11,850 bases of DNA from DASPXY01 sp038227745 (GCA_038227745.1 JBBRPS010000272.1:1-11850), one strand, 5' to 3'. Positions 1 through 7,772 are shown, counted from the stretch's first letter. Numbers and translations: made by a program. Notes: a model not told the origin generated them from the sequence alone.

Positions 1-2
1 CC

Positions 3-46
3 GAGGCTCGCGGCTAAACAAGGAGGCTCGCGGCTAAACAAGGAGG
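3..46. repeat. Two tandem copies of a 20-bp unit, each carrying a Shine-Dalgarno sequence
   Basis: The unit gaggctcgcggctaaacaag occurs at 3-22 and again, identical, at 23-42, followed by the first four bases of a third unit (gagg, 43-46). Each junction creates aaggagg (20-26 and 40-46). The second lies six bases before the ATG at 53 and is the obvious ribosome binding site for the downstream protease gene. The repeat touches the left window edge, so more copies may lie upstream. I recall similar sequences in Gemmata-like genomes, but that cannot be verified here. Confidence 0.85.
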
Positions 47-52
47 ATTGCG

Positions 53-745
53 ATGCTCTTCCTCCTCAAGCGCCGCTGGCAAACCGGCCTCGCCGGCCTG
101 GTGGCCCTCGCGGCGCTGGGGTTGACCCTGCGCCTCTTCCTCCCCGACGTGCCGCCGGTGGGCCTCTCGCTCGACGCCGTGCTGCTCGGCGCCGCCATCG
201 TCTCCGGCGTCCTCCTCAGCGACGCCCTCCTGCACGGCCTGTTCCTGCTGACGTTCGGCGATGCGTACCGGCAGCGGCACCGCGAACTGGTTGAGGTCTT
301 CCGCGGCCAGGGGCTGCCGGCGATTCTGGCGGGCGCCCTCATGGCGGGGCTCGGCGAGGAGTGGGTCTTTCGCGGCCTCGGCACCGGGCCGGTCTACCTC
401 GTCGCGGCCGCAGTCGTCTTCGGACTGCTGCACCACATCCGCGCTGCGCTGTGGCCGTTCACCGCCTGGGCGGTCTACCAGGGCCTGCTCTTCGCCGCCG
501 CCCTCTACGCCACGCAGACGCTGGCGGTCACCATGACGGCGCACTTCCTGCACGACCTCGCCGGGTTTCTCCTGTTCGTCTACCTCAACAAGAAGTTCGG
601 GAGGACTGCCGTGGGTCAGGATTCCAATCCTGTCAAAGACCTGGCAGGGTTTGAAAACATACCCACGGCCGGACCGAAATCCGGGCCTATCGCGCGGCCA
701 CCGCGGGGCGCCACGCGGCGACGTCGATGCGCGTGTGCGGCGTGA
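53..745 (+). CDS. CPBP-family (CAAX protease-like) intramembrane glutamic endopeptidase
   Basis: A 230-residue membrane protein with the motif set of CPBP/Abi intramembrane proteases. GEEWVFRG gives the paired glutamates E102-E103 and R107 (EExxxR). FGLLHH follows, with F123 and H127/H128. HFLHD gives H164 and D168 (HxxxD/N). Hydrophobic stretches lie near residues 11-30, 41-68, 88-106, 112-129, 131-152 and 158-178. Family members cleave membrane substrates such as prenylated proteins or bacteriocin precursors; the substrate here is unknown. The ATG at 53 has aaggagg six bases upstream. The domain ends near residue 183. The rest is a polar, Arg-rich tail translated from a palindromic repeat (608-669) and from the antisense of the neighbouring gene, so it is probably not functional. 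The stop lies inside the convergent kinase-tubulin gene (59-bp overlap). Confidence 0.85.
   Translation: MLFLLKRRWQTGLAGLVALAALGLTLRLFLPDVPPVGLSLDAVLLGAAIVSGVLLSDALLHGLFLLTFGDAYRQRHRELVEVFRGQGLPAILAGALMAGLGEEWVFRGLGTGPVYLVAAAVVFGLLHHIRAALWPFTAWAVYQGLLFAAALYATQTLAVTMTAHFLHDLAGFLLFVYLNKKFGRTAVGQDSNPVKDLAGFENIPTAGPKSGPIARPPRGATRRRRCACAA
608..669. repeat. Palindromic intergenic element with terminal inverted repeats and two inner hairpins
   Basis: The outer arms gccgtgggt (608-616) and acccacggc (661-669) are perfect reverse complements. Inside are caggatt/aatcctg (617-623 and 626-632, 2-base gap) and then tcaaa/tttga (633-637 and 650-654) enclosing cct/agg. The whole can fold as a three-way cruciform. 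It lies at the end of the protease gene, 17 bp beyond the stop of the convergent kinase-tubulin gene. It resembles a REP/MITE-like dispersed repeat and could act as a bidirectional 3'-end structure. There is no clear T tract for a classical terminator. Confidence 0.75.
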
Positions 746-3700
746 GGTACTCCTGCGCGAGCACCTTCTGATACGCCTCCTGCGCAGCCGGACCCAGCGG
801 CTCCAGCTCGGCAAGCGACGATAGCTGATATTCGCGGTAGAAAATGATCTCGTCGGGGCTGAGGGCGTCGGTCAGGCGCGGCACGCCGAGCGCCTGCCGC
901 GCCAGCTCGCGGAACTCCTTGCCGCCCGAGCCGGGTGGCACGCTCAGGATGAACAGCTCGTTCGGCGACGCGAGGCCGCGCAGCTCGGGGGCGGCCTTGG
1001 CGTGGACCTCCTTCAGGTCGCGCTGCAGCGCCTCGGTGGCCGAGCCCTCCGCCGTCTCCGCAAACTGCTCGAGGTACTGCTCCGCCACGTCCGCCGAGGC
1101 CAGCGCCGGCTCGAGGAACGCCCGCGCCTCCTGCAGCATCGCCGGCGCCAGCGTCTTGAGCACGCTCGTCGACGTCATGCATACCTGGACCAGCGCCCGG
1201 AACTGCTTGCGCAGTACCACCTGCACCTTCTGGTCGAGATCCAGCAGCCGGTCGGGCGTCACGCCCTCGTCGATTTGGGCGACCGCTTCCTCCACGGTGC
1301 GGCAGCCGGCCGGCAGCAGATGCCGCACCGCCCCGCCGGCCCGTTGTGCGGCCGCCTCTGGCGGGCGGAACATCTCCAGCAGCTCGCCCAGCCGCGCTCG
1401 CAGGAAATCGACCTCGCGCAGCTGGTCGGACAGCTGGCCGCGCAGGGCCAGGTACAAGCCACTGACGTGCTGCAGGACCAGGCTCTGGTAACGGTATTTC
1501 GGGTAGGCGCGCAGCAGCTCCAGCAGTCGCGCGGCCGCCGCCGGGGGCACGGACGCCGGGCGGCGCGTGAACGGCGTCTTCCAGCCGCCGGCGGGCGACG
1601 ACGCCTCGGGGCTTTCGAGTACCTCCTGGATGCGCTGGTAGGCGTCGATGGCGCGCTGCGTCAGCTCGCGCGCCAGATCCTCGTGGTTGCGCAGCGCCTG
1701 CTCGACGTGGCCGGTGAGCTGCCGCAGCGCCTCCTCGGCCCCGGCCAGGCGCGAGCGCGGGTCCTCGATCAGGCGCACCACCAACTCCGCCAGCTTCTGG
1801 TCGTACTCCTCGCGCAGGGCTGTGGCCGTCGCCGTCAGGGCCTGCTCGACCTGGCCCGGCGGGCGCGACGTCGACCCGGGTTCGGGCCGGGTGCCCTTGC
1901 GGCACTCCTCGGGCACGCCGAGCAACTGCTCCAGCCGCTCCATCGCTTCGCACACCGCGGACAGCGGCGGCATCTCCGGCGCCCCCGCCTTGCCGGCGGG
2001 TGGCGCGGCCGCCTGGATGGCGGCGCCGATCGCGGCGAAGGCGCTCTCCGGCGCCTGCTTCAGCTCCTTCTGGCAGCCCTGCTGGAAGCGGCCGATGAGC
2101 GTTTCCTGGCTCAACCCGAAGTGGTCCCACTGCGCCTGCACCCAGCCGCGCAGGCCGTCCCGCAACGGCTTGGCGTCCTTACTCAACCAGCGCTGCACCA
2201 GCCGCCGGCACACCGCCCGCGACGACTGCTCCAGCATCTGCCGGCGCGGCCAGACGAGCCGGTACGACCCCGCCGCCGTGTACAGCGGCCGGGCGCCCCC
2301 CACGGTCCGCTGCCGTTCGCGGGCCAGGTCGGCGGCGCGGCCCAGCGGCGAGGTCAGCTCGGTGAACAGGGCCTGACCCACCAGGGCCAGCACCCGGGCG
2401 GTCGCGGGCGTCACCGCCGGGCCGCCGTCCGGCGTCTCCACGGCCACCCCGCCGCGCGGGTCGGGCAGCGAGAACAGCAGGCAGCGGCCGAAGGGCGGCC
2501 CCGCCTCGGAGAAGTGCAGCGGCGGCCCGGACTCGCCACTCTCGTAGCGCGCCTGGAACACGGCGCCCGGCTCGCCGTAGTGATTCAGCTCGGTCAGGGC
2601 GGCGCAGGCGTTGGCCAACTCCGCGGTTCGGCCGGCGTCGGCCTCGCCCGACGGCAGCAGCAGCACGCCGACCACTTCCGCCCGGTCGTGGCCCTGCGCG
2701 CGCAGGAGTTGGCGGGCCGCGTAGGCGACGTCGAGGAACATACCGCCGCCGGTCCCGCCCGCCAGGCTGGCCACGACGTAGACGCGCGGCACGGCGGGGC
2801 CAGCCGCCAGCCCGGTGTCCTTCGCCGCCTGTTCCAGGGCCTCCGGCCGGGAGCAGGCGCCTAATTCAGCCTCGAGGCGGCGGACGACGGTGCGGTGGTT
2901 ATCGACGAAGGCCAGCCGGCCCAGGGCGCGGATGCCGCACGGCGTCTGCTGCCGCGGCATGCGGTAGAGCGTCTTGGGGTGCAGCCACGTCTCGATGCCG
3001 CTTCCGGACTCCTTGCCCTTGAGATAGTGGCTGGGCCGCTGCAGCCGTGCCACCAGCACCTCGCCGGCGCGCAGGGCCGCGTCCGGGCGGCCGCGGCACG
3101 CCGTATTGGTCGCCTCCGGATCGGTGTCGAGGTAGAGGAAGCGCACCTGGGGCAGGACGTCGGCGCTGCTGAAGCGGTCGTGGATCTGCTGCCGCAGCTG
3201 CCGCAGCACGCACAGGCCGAGCCGCCCCAGGCCGATGACGAGGGCCGGCACGAGCACGCCGTCCCTGCCCTCGCCAGCGCCCTTGCGGGGCACCGCGGGC
3301 AGCGGCGTGGTACACTCCTCGCGCTGCGGCGCCGGCGCTGCGGTCGACAGCTCCCGGATCGGGCTGGGCGTGACGCGCTCGGCGGCGGGCGAGGCCGGGT
3401 CGGGGTCTGGGAGAGGGGGCGGCGCGGGCCGCAGCCCCTGGCGCTGCTTTGGCCCGCCGTGTGTCTTCTGCCCGTCGTCCACGTCCTTGCCCCGGTAGGT
3501 CGCGGTCGCGGGCGTCAGGGCCTCGGGGGAGGGCAAAGCGGTGCTCGGCGGCGTGGGCGTCGCGCCGGCCTCGTGCAGGGCGCCGACGAAGTCCTTGCAG
3601 GTCGGAAAGCGCTGGTCCGAGATCTTCGCCAGCGCCCGGCCGACCGGCCCGCGATCGGCGGGCGGCAGCGGCGACAGTTCCGGCTCGTTATAGAGATGCT

Positions 3701-4382
3701 GCATCACCAGCTGGCGCAGGCTGGTGCCGGTGAACGGCCGCTCGCCGGTGAGCAGTTCCTGGTAGACGATGGCCAGGCTGTACTGGTCGCTGAAGCGCGT
3801 GACCTTGCCGTCGAAGGTCTCCGGGGCGGCGTAGACCGGTGTGACGCCCCCGGTCATGGAGGCCATGCCGCCCTCGAGGTCCTTCACCAGGCCGAAGTCG
3901 GCGACCTTGACGTGGTTGTGCGTCAGGAAGAGGTTTTGCGGCTTGATGTCGAGGTGCTGCAGCTGGTGGAGCGAGTCCATCAGGTCGAGGGCTTCCGCGG
4001 TCTCGTCCATGTAGCCGATCAGCTCGGGGCGTGGGATCCCAGGCAGTCCCTGGCTGCGGCATTCGCGGAAGCGGTCCCACAGGGTTCGGTCGGCCAGCTC
4101 CATGACGATGAGCAGCTGGCCGTCGATGATGTCGTAGCGTTCCAGGGACAGGATGTAGGGGTGGTGGACGGTCTTGACGCGGCTGAGGGCCTTGAGCTCC
4201 TGCTCGGCGCGCGCGCCTTCCTCGTCGGTGGATTCGAGGTCGCCGTAGACGAACTTGATGGCCTTGAACAGGCCGCCCGGCGCCTCACACTTCCACACTT
4301 CGCCGAAGCCGCCCCCACCCAGGCGCTCGATGAGCCGATACCCGGGAATCGGTTCGGCGCGACTTTCGATCCGTACCGCCAT
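687..4382 (-). CDS. Ser/Thr protein kinase fused to a tubulin/FtsZ-like GTPase domain
   Basis: A 1231-residue protein counted from the ATG at 4382. Residues about 12-275 are a Hanks-type kinase: glycine loop GGGGFGEV (22-29), lysine in AIK (K43), catalytic loop HLDIKPQN (143-150), DFG (162-164) and APE (186-188). All catalytic residues are present, but the usual HRD is HLD, so it is a non-RD kinase. A Pro-rich linker (about 275-375) leads to a tubulin-superfamily domain: GLGRLG nucleotide-binding loop (384-389), YLDTD strand, and the GGTGGG signature (542-547) in the place of GGTGSG. This resembles the Tubulin_2-type proteins. The remaining ~480 residues are mostly helical, with a likely coiled coil near 844-924. 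No signal peptide or membrane helix is seen. I start at 4382 because aagga on the minus strand (4390-4394) lies seven bases upstream; the 31-codon extension to 4475 is translated from a degenerate tandem repeat. The role is unknown; phosphorylation-controlled polymer or scaffold formation is inference. Confidence 0.88.
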   Translation of the reverse strand: MAVRIESRAEPIPGYRLIERLGGGGFGEVWKCEAPGGLFKAIKFVYGDLESTDEEGARAEQELKALSRVKTVHHPYILSLERYDIIDGQLLIVMELADRTLWDRFRECRSQGLPGIPRPELIGYMDETAEALDLMDSLHQLQHLDIKPQNLFLTHNHVKVADFGLVKDLEGGMASMTGGVTPVYAAPETFDGKVTRFSDQYSLAIVYQELLTGERPFTGTSLRQLVMQHLYNEPELSPLPPADRGPVGRALAKISDQRFPTCKDFVGALHEAGATPTPPSTALPSPEALTPATATYRGKDVDDGQKTHGGPKQRQGLRPAPPPLPDPDPASPAAERVTPSPIRELSTAAPAPQREECTTPLPAVPRKGAGEGRDGVLVPALVIGLGRLGLCVLRQLRQQIHDRFSSADVLPQVRFLYLDTDPEATNTACRGRPDAALRAGEVLVARLQRPSHYLKGKESGSGIETWLHPKTLYRMPRQQTPCGIRALGRLAFVDNHRTVVRRLEAELGACSRPEALEQAAKDTGLAAGPAVPRVYVVASLAGGTGGGMFLDVAYAARQLLRAQGHDRAEVVGVLLLPSGEADAGRTAELANACAALTELNHYGEPGAVFQARYESGESGPPLHFSEAGPPFGRCLLFSLPDPRGGVAVETPDGGPAVTPATARVLALVGQALFTELTSPLGRAADLARERQRTVGGARPLYTAAGSYRLVWPRRQMLEQSSRAVCRRLVQRWLSKDAKPLRDGLRGWVQAQWDHFGLSQETLIGRFQQGCQKELKQAPESAFAAIGAAIQAAAPPAGKAGAPEMPPLSAVCEAMERLEQLLGVPEECRKGTRPEPGSTSRPPGQVEQALTATATALREEYDQKLAELVVRLIEDPRSRLAGAEEALRQLTGHVEQALRNHEDLARELTQRAIDAYQRIQEVLESPEASSPAGGWKTPFTRRPASVPPAAAARLLELLRAYPKYRYQSLVLQHVSGLYLALRGQLSDQLREVDFLRARLGELLEMFRPPEAAAQRAGGAVRHLLPAGCRTVEEAVAQIDEGVTPDRLLDLDQKVQVVLRKQFRALVQVCMTSTSVLKTLAPAMLQEARAFLEPALASADVAEQYLEQFAETAEGSATEALQRDLKEVHAKAAPELRGLASPNELFILSVPPGSGGKEFRELARQALGVPRLTDALSPDEIIFYREYQLSSLAELEPLGPAAQEAYQKVLAQEYLTPHTRIDVAAWRPAVAAR

Positions 4383-4397
4383 GGGCATGTCCTTGTT

Positions 4398-4425
4398 CGT
4401 CGTCCACTGACCGTCGTCCGCTGTC
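4398..4425. repeat. Degenerate 14-bp tandem duplication in the kinase-tubulin leader
   Basis: cgtcgtccactgac (4398-4411) is followed directly by cgtcgtccgctgtc (4412-4425), 12 of 14 positions identical. It lies just upstream of the ribosome binding site of the kinase-tubulin gene. It accounts for the odd residues (around DGQWTTN) that would be added if translation began at 4475, and so argues against that start. Confidence 0.65.
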
Positions 4426-4697
4426 CGTGAGGCCGGGCGCGACCACCGAGCCGCGTTACTCTCCCCCAGGGACAATCGGCGACGGACGGGGCAACGCCAA
4501 CTGCCTTTTCTCCGCCCCTATACCTTAGCTCTCACCTGAACGGCTCGCAAATCGGCGGGAGCAGTTTCCCCGCAGAGCGGGCGCGAACTTTCTTCCTACG
4601 CCCGCACGCGGGGGAGAAGCATCACAGTCCTGAGTGCTGGGGGCTGAGTACGCAGCGATGGAAAAATGCGGCGCTTCTTTCCCCCGCTGCAAATCCG

Positions 4698-4719
4698 TAA
4701 AATCGACCCTGGAGTCGAT
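4698..4719 (+). promoter_or_regulatory. Candidate -10 box with overlapping operator-like dyad upstream of ASCH-mfnB
   Basis: taaaat (4698-4703) matches five of six bases of the TATAAT consensus and lies about 50 bp before the ASCH start. No good -35 is visible: the hexamer 17 bp upstream is ttcttt. Overlapping the box is a perfect dyad, atcgac (4702-4707) and gtcgat (4714-4719) with a 6-bp centre, shaped like a repressor site. Both calls rest on pattern alone. Confidence 0.3.
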
Positions 4720-4751
4720 CGGCCTTCGCAGTGGACAAAAGGCCACGCGCC

Positions 4752-5219
4752 ATGGAACCGTCTCGCGAGTACGCCCTGTCGCTCAAGCAGCCCTGGGCAA
4801 CCGTGCTGGTGTACGGGCTGAAGACGATGGAGATCCGCCGCTGGCCGACCGCCCGGCGGGGGCGCGTGCTGATCCACGCGGCGACGGTGCCCGACGAGCG
4901 TCCGGAGGCGTGGGCGCTGGTGCCGGAGGAACTGCGCGAGGCGGCCGAGTTGGCCGGCGGCATCGTCGGGGCCGCCGATCTGACCGGCTGCGTGGCGTAC
5001 CGGACGGCCGAGGCCTTCGCCGCGGACACCGCCTGTCACCGCAACGACCCGTCCTGGTTTCGGGGGCCGGCGCTCTACGGCTTCCGGTTCGCGAACGCCG
5101 TCGTCCTGCCCTTCCGTCGTTACCCGGGGTGGATGCGCTTCTTTCCGGTGACGGACGGCGACCCCCGCGAACTCCGCAACCTCCGCCCTTCGAGTACCGA
5201 TGACCTCGCGAGCCGCTGA
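4752..5219 (+). CDS. ASCH-domain (PUA-like fold) protein
   Basis: A 155-residue soluble protein with the ASCH signature: LSLKQPWA (residues 9-16), then GLKTMEIR (22-29), the conserved GxKxxExR motif, then W31. The core strand GRVLIHAA follows (37-44), GIVGAADL (70-77) is the central strand pair, and FRFANAVVLPF (111-121) closes the barrel. ASCH proteins have a PUA-like beta-barrel and are thought to bind RNA or modified nucleosides; some are amidohydrolases or nucleases. The specific activity cannot be told. I prefer the ATG at 4752, with aaagg nine bases upstream, over the GTG at 4731, which has no ribosome binding site and adds seven unconserved residues. Its end overlaps mfnB by 20 bp, implying translational coupling. 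No functional link between ASCH and methanofuran synthesis is known to me. Confidence 0.85.
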   Translation: MEPSREYALSLKQPWATVLVYGLKTMEIRRWPTARRGRVLIHAATVPDERPEAWALVPEELREAAELAGGIVGAADLTGCVAYRTAEAFAADTACHRNDPSWFRGPALYGFRFANAVVLPFRRYPGWMRFFPVTDGDPRELRNLRPSSTDDLASR

Positions 5220-5928
5220 ACTGCTGGTGAGTGTGCGCTCCGCCGCCGAGGCCGAGGCGGCGCTGGAGGGCGGGGCGCACCTGATCGACGTGAAGGAGCC
5301 GCTGCACGGCGCGCTCGGGCGGGCGGCCGACATCACCATCGCCGAGGTGGTCGCCGCGGTGGCCGGCCGGCGGCCGGTGAGCGCCGCGATGGGCGAGCTG
5401 GCCGGCACCGCGGAGGCCGCCCCGTACGCCGGGCCCGGACTGGCTTACGCTAAGTGGGGCCTGTTCGGGATGGCCGCGCGTAAGGACTGGCGACGGCAGC
5501 TGGCGGACGCCGTTCGGCGGCTGGCGGAGGTCAGCCCTGCATGCCGCTTCGTCACCGTCGCCTACGCCGACTGGCAGTGGGCGGGGGCGCCGAGCGTCGA
5601 GGATGTGGCGGCCCTGGCGTGCGACCTGCCCGGGGGCGTGCTGCTGCTGGACACGTTCCAGAAGGCGCCGCAGCCGACGACGGGAGTGGCGCCGACGCTC
5701 CTGGATCTGCTGCCGCTGGGGCGCGTCGTCGAGCTGTGCGGACAGTGCCGCGCGGCGGGGGCGCGGGTGGCGCTGGCGGGGTCGCTGGGGGCGCCGCAGA
5801 TCGCGGAGCTAAAGGCGGCGCGGCCGGACTGGTTCGCGGTGCGGGGGGCGGTGTGCGACGGCGGCCGGCGCGAGGCGGCCGTCAGCGCCGCCAAGGTCCG
5901 CGAGTTGGTGCGCCTGCTGACCGTGTGA
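5200..5928 (+). CDS. mfnB: (5-formylfuran-3-yl)methyl phosphate synthase, methanofuran biosynthesis
   Basis: A 242-residue TIM-barrel protein of the MfnB (DUF556) family. Family members join two molecules of glyceraldehyde-3-phosphate to make 4-(hydroxymethyl)-2-furancarboxaldehyde phosphate, the furan precursor of methanofuran. The N-terminal LLVSVRSAAEAEAAL, then GGAHLIDVKEP with K32, is the family hallmark. K85 (in YAKWG), D151 and K155 (LLLDTFQK) fit the catalytic Lys/Asp set of the methanogen enzyme, and ALAGSL (191-196) is the phosphate-binding end. The length is near the methanogen enzyme's. Planctomycetes and methylotrophs use methanofuran analogues and tetrahydromethanopterin for formaldehyde oxidation, which is the likely role. 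The ATG at 5200 lacks a good Shine-Dalgarno sequence and lies inside the ASCH gene, so expression probably depends on coupling. No other C1 genes are in the window. Confidence 0.9.
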   Translation: MTSRAAELLVSVRSAAEAEAALEGGAHLIDVKEPLHGALGRAADITIAEVVAAVAGRRPVSAAMGELAGTAEAAPYAGPGLAYAKWGLFGMAARKDWRRQLADAVRRLAEVSPACRFVTVAYADWQWAGAPSVEDVAALACDLPGGVLLLDTFQKAPQPTTGVAPTLLDLLPLGRVVELCGQCRAAGARVALAGSLGAPQIAELKAARPDWFAVRGAVCDGGRREAAVSAAKVRELVRLLTV

Positions 5929-5970
5929 GAACGGATAATGGTCGCCCGGCAACTCTGAACCGCTCTCGGC

Positions 5971-7728
5971 CTACCGTCCTCGTAACGCATGCGGCCCCGG
6001 GCTGGTCCCCTCCGTGAAATCGTAGATCACGAACGTCGTCGTCCGCCCCACGGGCCGACGCGCCCGCAGGAACCCGGCCATCGCCACGTGGCTCGGCGAC
6101 AGCGCGTTCCCATGCAGCATGGTCGTGCTCACCGCGAGGTAATGGCCGCGGACCTGCTCAACTCCCGCCGCCGGGCCATCGAGCGCCATCTGGTGGAACG
6201 GCACGTGGCGGAACGGCGCCGCCAGCACCGCCGGGTCGGAGCCGAAGTACCACACGTCGAGCACGTCCACGCCATGCCGCGCCCGCCACTCCGCCAGTTC
6301 GTGCAGGCCCTGGCCCCAGTCGTAATTCGAGTCGCTCACCAGCACGTAACCCTGCGCCGGCCCGCCCCACAGCTCGTTGACGTAGCACAGCCCGTGCGGC
6401 CAGACCGCCAGCGCGGCGTGGACCGTCCACGCCAGCCCGACCGCCGCGACCGTGGTCAGGCCCCAGCGCCGCACGCCCGGCCCGACCTCCTGCCAGGCGC
6501 GCACCGCCGCCGCCGCCACGCCGACCGTGCCAATCACAACCAGCGGCAGCACCAGGCGGACGCCGATCTGCACGCGGAACGTCAGGCTGAACAGCACCAG
6601 CACCGCCGCTGTCAGGCACGCCCAGTTCATGAGGCTGCGCGGCCGCGTCAGCGCCAGCAGCAGCGGCGCCAGCAGCAGCGCCACGCTCAGCTTGATGGTC
6701 AGCAGCACCGGGAAGTAGTACCACAGCGCCCGCGAGTGGCTCTCGCCGAGCAGGTAAGTGCCGTGGCCGTGCATGTTGTGCTTGATCTGCCGCACCAGCC
6801 CCTCACCCGCGTTCGGGAAGATGCGCAGGTTGTCCGCCAGCCATACCATCGCCGTGGCCGTCCGCCCCTCCGGCAACTTGTGCGCCCACTTCACGAACGA
6901 CGGCTGCGTCTTGCCGTCGCTGCCGCAGTAGACGAACACCAGCACCATGCCAATGCCGACGATCGCGAACAGGTCACGGCGGAAAGGTCGAAGAGTGCGC
7001 GAGAACGGGAAGAGGAGAAAGGCCCACAGCGGCGAGCGCGGCCGGCCGGCTTCTTCCTGCGCCGCGGGAGCGGCCTGCGCGCTTCCGCGGTTCGTCCAGA
7101 GCAGGTGCAACTCGATTGCGGCGAGACACAGCGGGCCGTAGACCAGGCCGCTCGCCTTGGACAGCACCGCCGCGGCGAACCACAGCGCCGGCACGCCGGC
7201 GCGGCGCAGCCAGCCGGCGTTGCGGCCGGTGCGGAAGTGGTAGACGAGGGCCAGCAGGCAGGCGGTGACGGCGATGTCGGTCGTCGCCAGGGCGGCGTGG
7301 GCCAGCAGGCTCGGCTCGCACGCCAGCAACGCGACTGCGAGCCGCCCACCCCACGGGCCGGCCAGCTCGCGCCCCGCCAGGAGCGCGTAGAACAGGAGGA
7401 GCCACCAGAAGACCAGCACGCCGGCGCGGGCCCACGGCAGCACGCGGTCCAGGTCGGCGACCGGGTCGAGCGGGACGCCGTGCCAGCGCTCCCAGAGGTA
7501 GAGCGGCAGGGTCTCCAGGTCGATCGGCAGCGGCATCGTGCCCAGGCGCAGCAGGCCGCCGTGACTGCCGTCCCGCCAGCCCTCCAGGCCGCGCGCGATG
7601 TAGAGCGGCTCATCGAACGTCGGCCCGATCTGCACGGCCGCCGTCAGGCACCAGGCCGACGACGCCACGCCGCAGACGAGAAACCACAGCCAGTCCCAGG
7701 CCCGCGCGCCGCGAGGGGATCCGTCCAT
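5971..7728 (-). CDS. Multi-pass GT39/PMT-like (GT-C) glycosyltransferase
   Basis: A 585-residue integral membrane protein. After a first helix (about 13-33) comes PTFDEP with D39-E40, the acidic pair in the first extracytoplasmic loop that characterises GT-C transferases using polyprenyl-phosphate sugars. ACEPSLLAHAALATTDIAV (136-154) and AAVLSKASGLVYGP (186-199) are typical of the ArnT/PMT-like family. Further helices lie near 102-120, 149-165, 253-268, 337-360, 368-384, 388-412 and 424-442. The soluble C-terminal part contains SDSNYDWGQGL (465-475), common in planctomycete members. It probably transfers a sugar to lipid or protein at the outer face of the membrane; donor and acceptor are unknown. 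The ATG at 7728 has gaggag seven bases upstream on the minus strand. It converges on mfnB with 42 bp between the stops and no clear terminator. Confidence 0.82.
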   Translation of the reverse strand: MDGSPRGARAWDWLWFLVCGVASSAWCLTAAVQIGPTFDEPLYIARGLEGWRDGSHGGLLRLGTMPLPIDLETLPLYLWERWHGVPLDPVADLDRVLPWARAGVLVFWWLLLFYALLAGRELAGPWGGRLAVALLACEPSLLAHAALATTDIAVTACLLALVYHFRTGRNAGWLRRAGVPALWFAAAVLSKASGLVYGPLCLAAIELHLLWTNRGSAQAAPAAQEEAGRPRSPLWAFLLFPFSRTLRPFRRDLFAIVGIGMVLVFVYCGSDGKTQPSFVKWAHKLPEGRTATAMVWLADNLRIFPNAGEGLVRQIKHNMHGHGTYLLGESHSRALWYYFPVLLTIKLSVALLLAPLLLALTRPRSLMNWACLTAAVLVLFSLTFRVQIGVRLVLPLVVIGTVGVAAAAVRAWQEVGPGVRRWGLTTVAAVGLAWTVHAALAVWPHGLCYVNELWGGPAQGYVLVSDSNYDWGQGLHELAEWRARHGVDVLDVWYFGSDPAVLAAPFRHVPFHQMALDGPAAGVEQVRGHYLAVSTTMLHGNALSPSHVAMAGFLRARRPVGRTTTFVIYDFTEGTSPGPHALRGR

Positions 7729-7772
7729 CTTCCTGCTCCTCGACGTGCCGCCCGGCGGAAGGCGCCCGGCGG

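Larger units (their letters stand above)
4383..4751. other. Divergent intergenic region between kinase-tubulin and ASCH genes
   Basis: No gene is supported here. It must hold the promoters of both divergent genes. It contains a degenerate 14-bp tandem repeat (4398-4425) and a GTG-rich, gene-free stretch around 4628-4655 (gtcctgagtgctg and ggctgagtacgc, loosely repetitive). For the minus gene a weak candidate is ttgcga (complement of 4545-4550) with taaggt (complement of 4522-4527) at 17-bp spacing; the -10 match is poor. For the plus pair see the taaaat box and dyad at 4698-4719. Confidence 0.6.

Noticed and set aside
616..2130. Minus-strand open frame of 504 codons inside the kinase-tubulin gene
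   Set aside because: Same strand, other frame; Gly/Ala/Arg-rich with no recognisable motif, while the main frame is clearly coding.
4383..4475. Kinase-tubulin start at 4475 or at the ATG at 4388
   Set aside because: The extra residues come from a tandem repeat; the ATG at 4388 is one base from aagga, while 4382 has seven-base spacing.
4731..4751. GTG start for the ASCH protein at 4731
   Set aside because: No ribosome binding site, and the residues added are not part of the ASCH fold.
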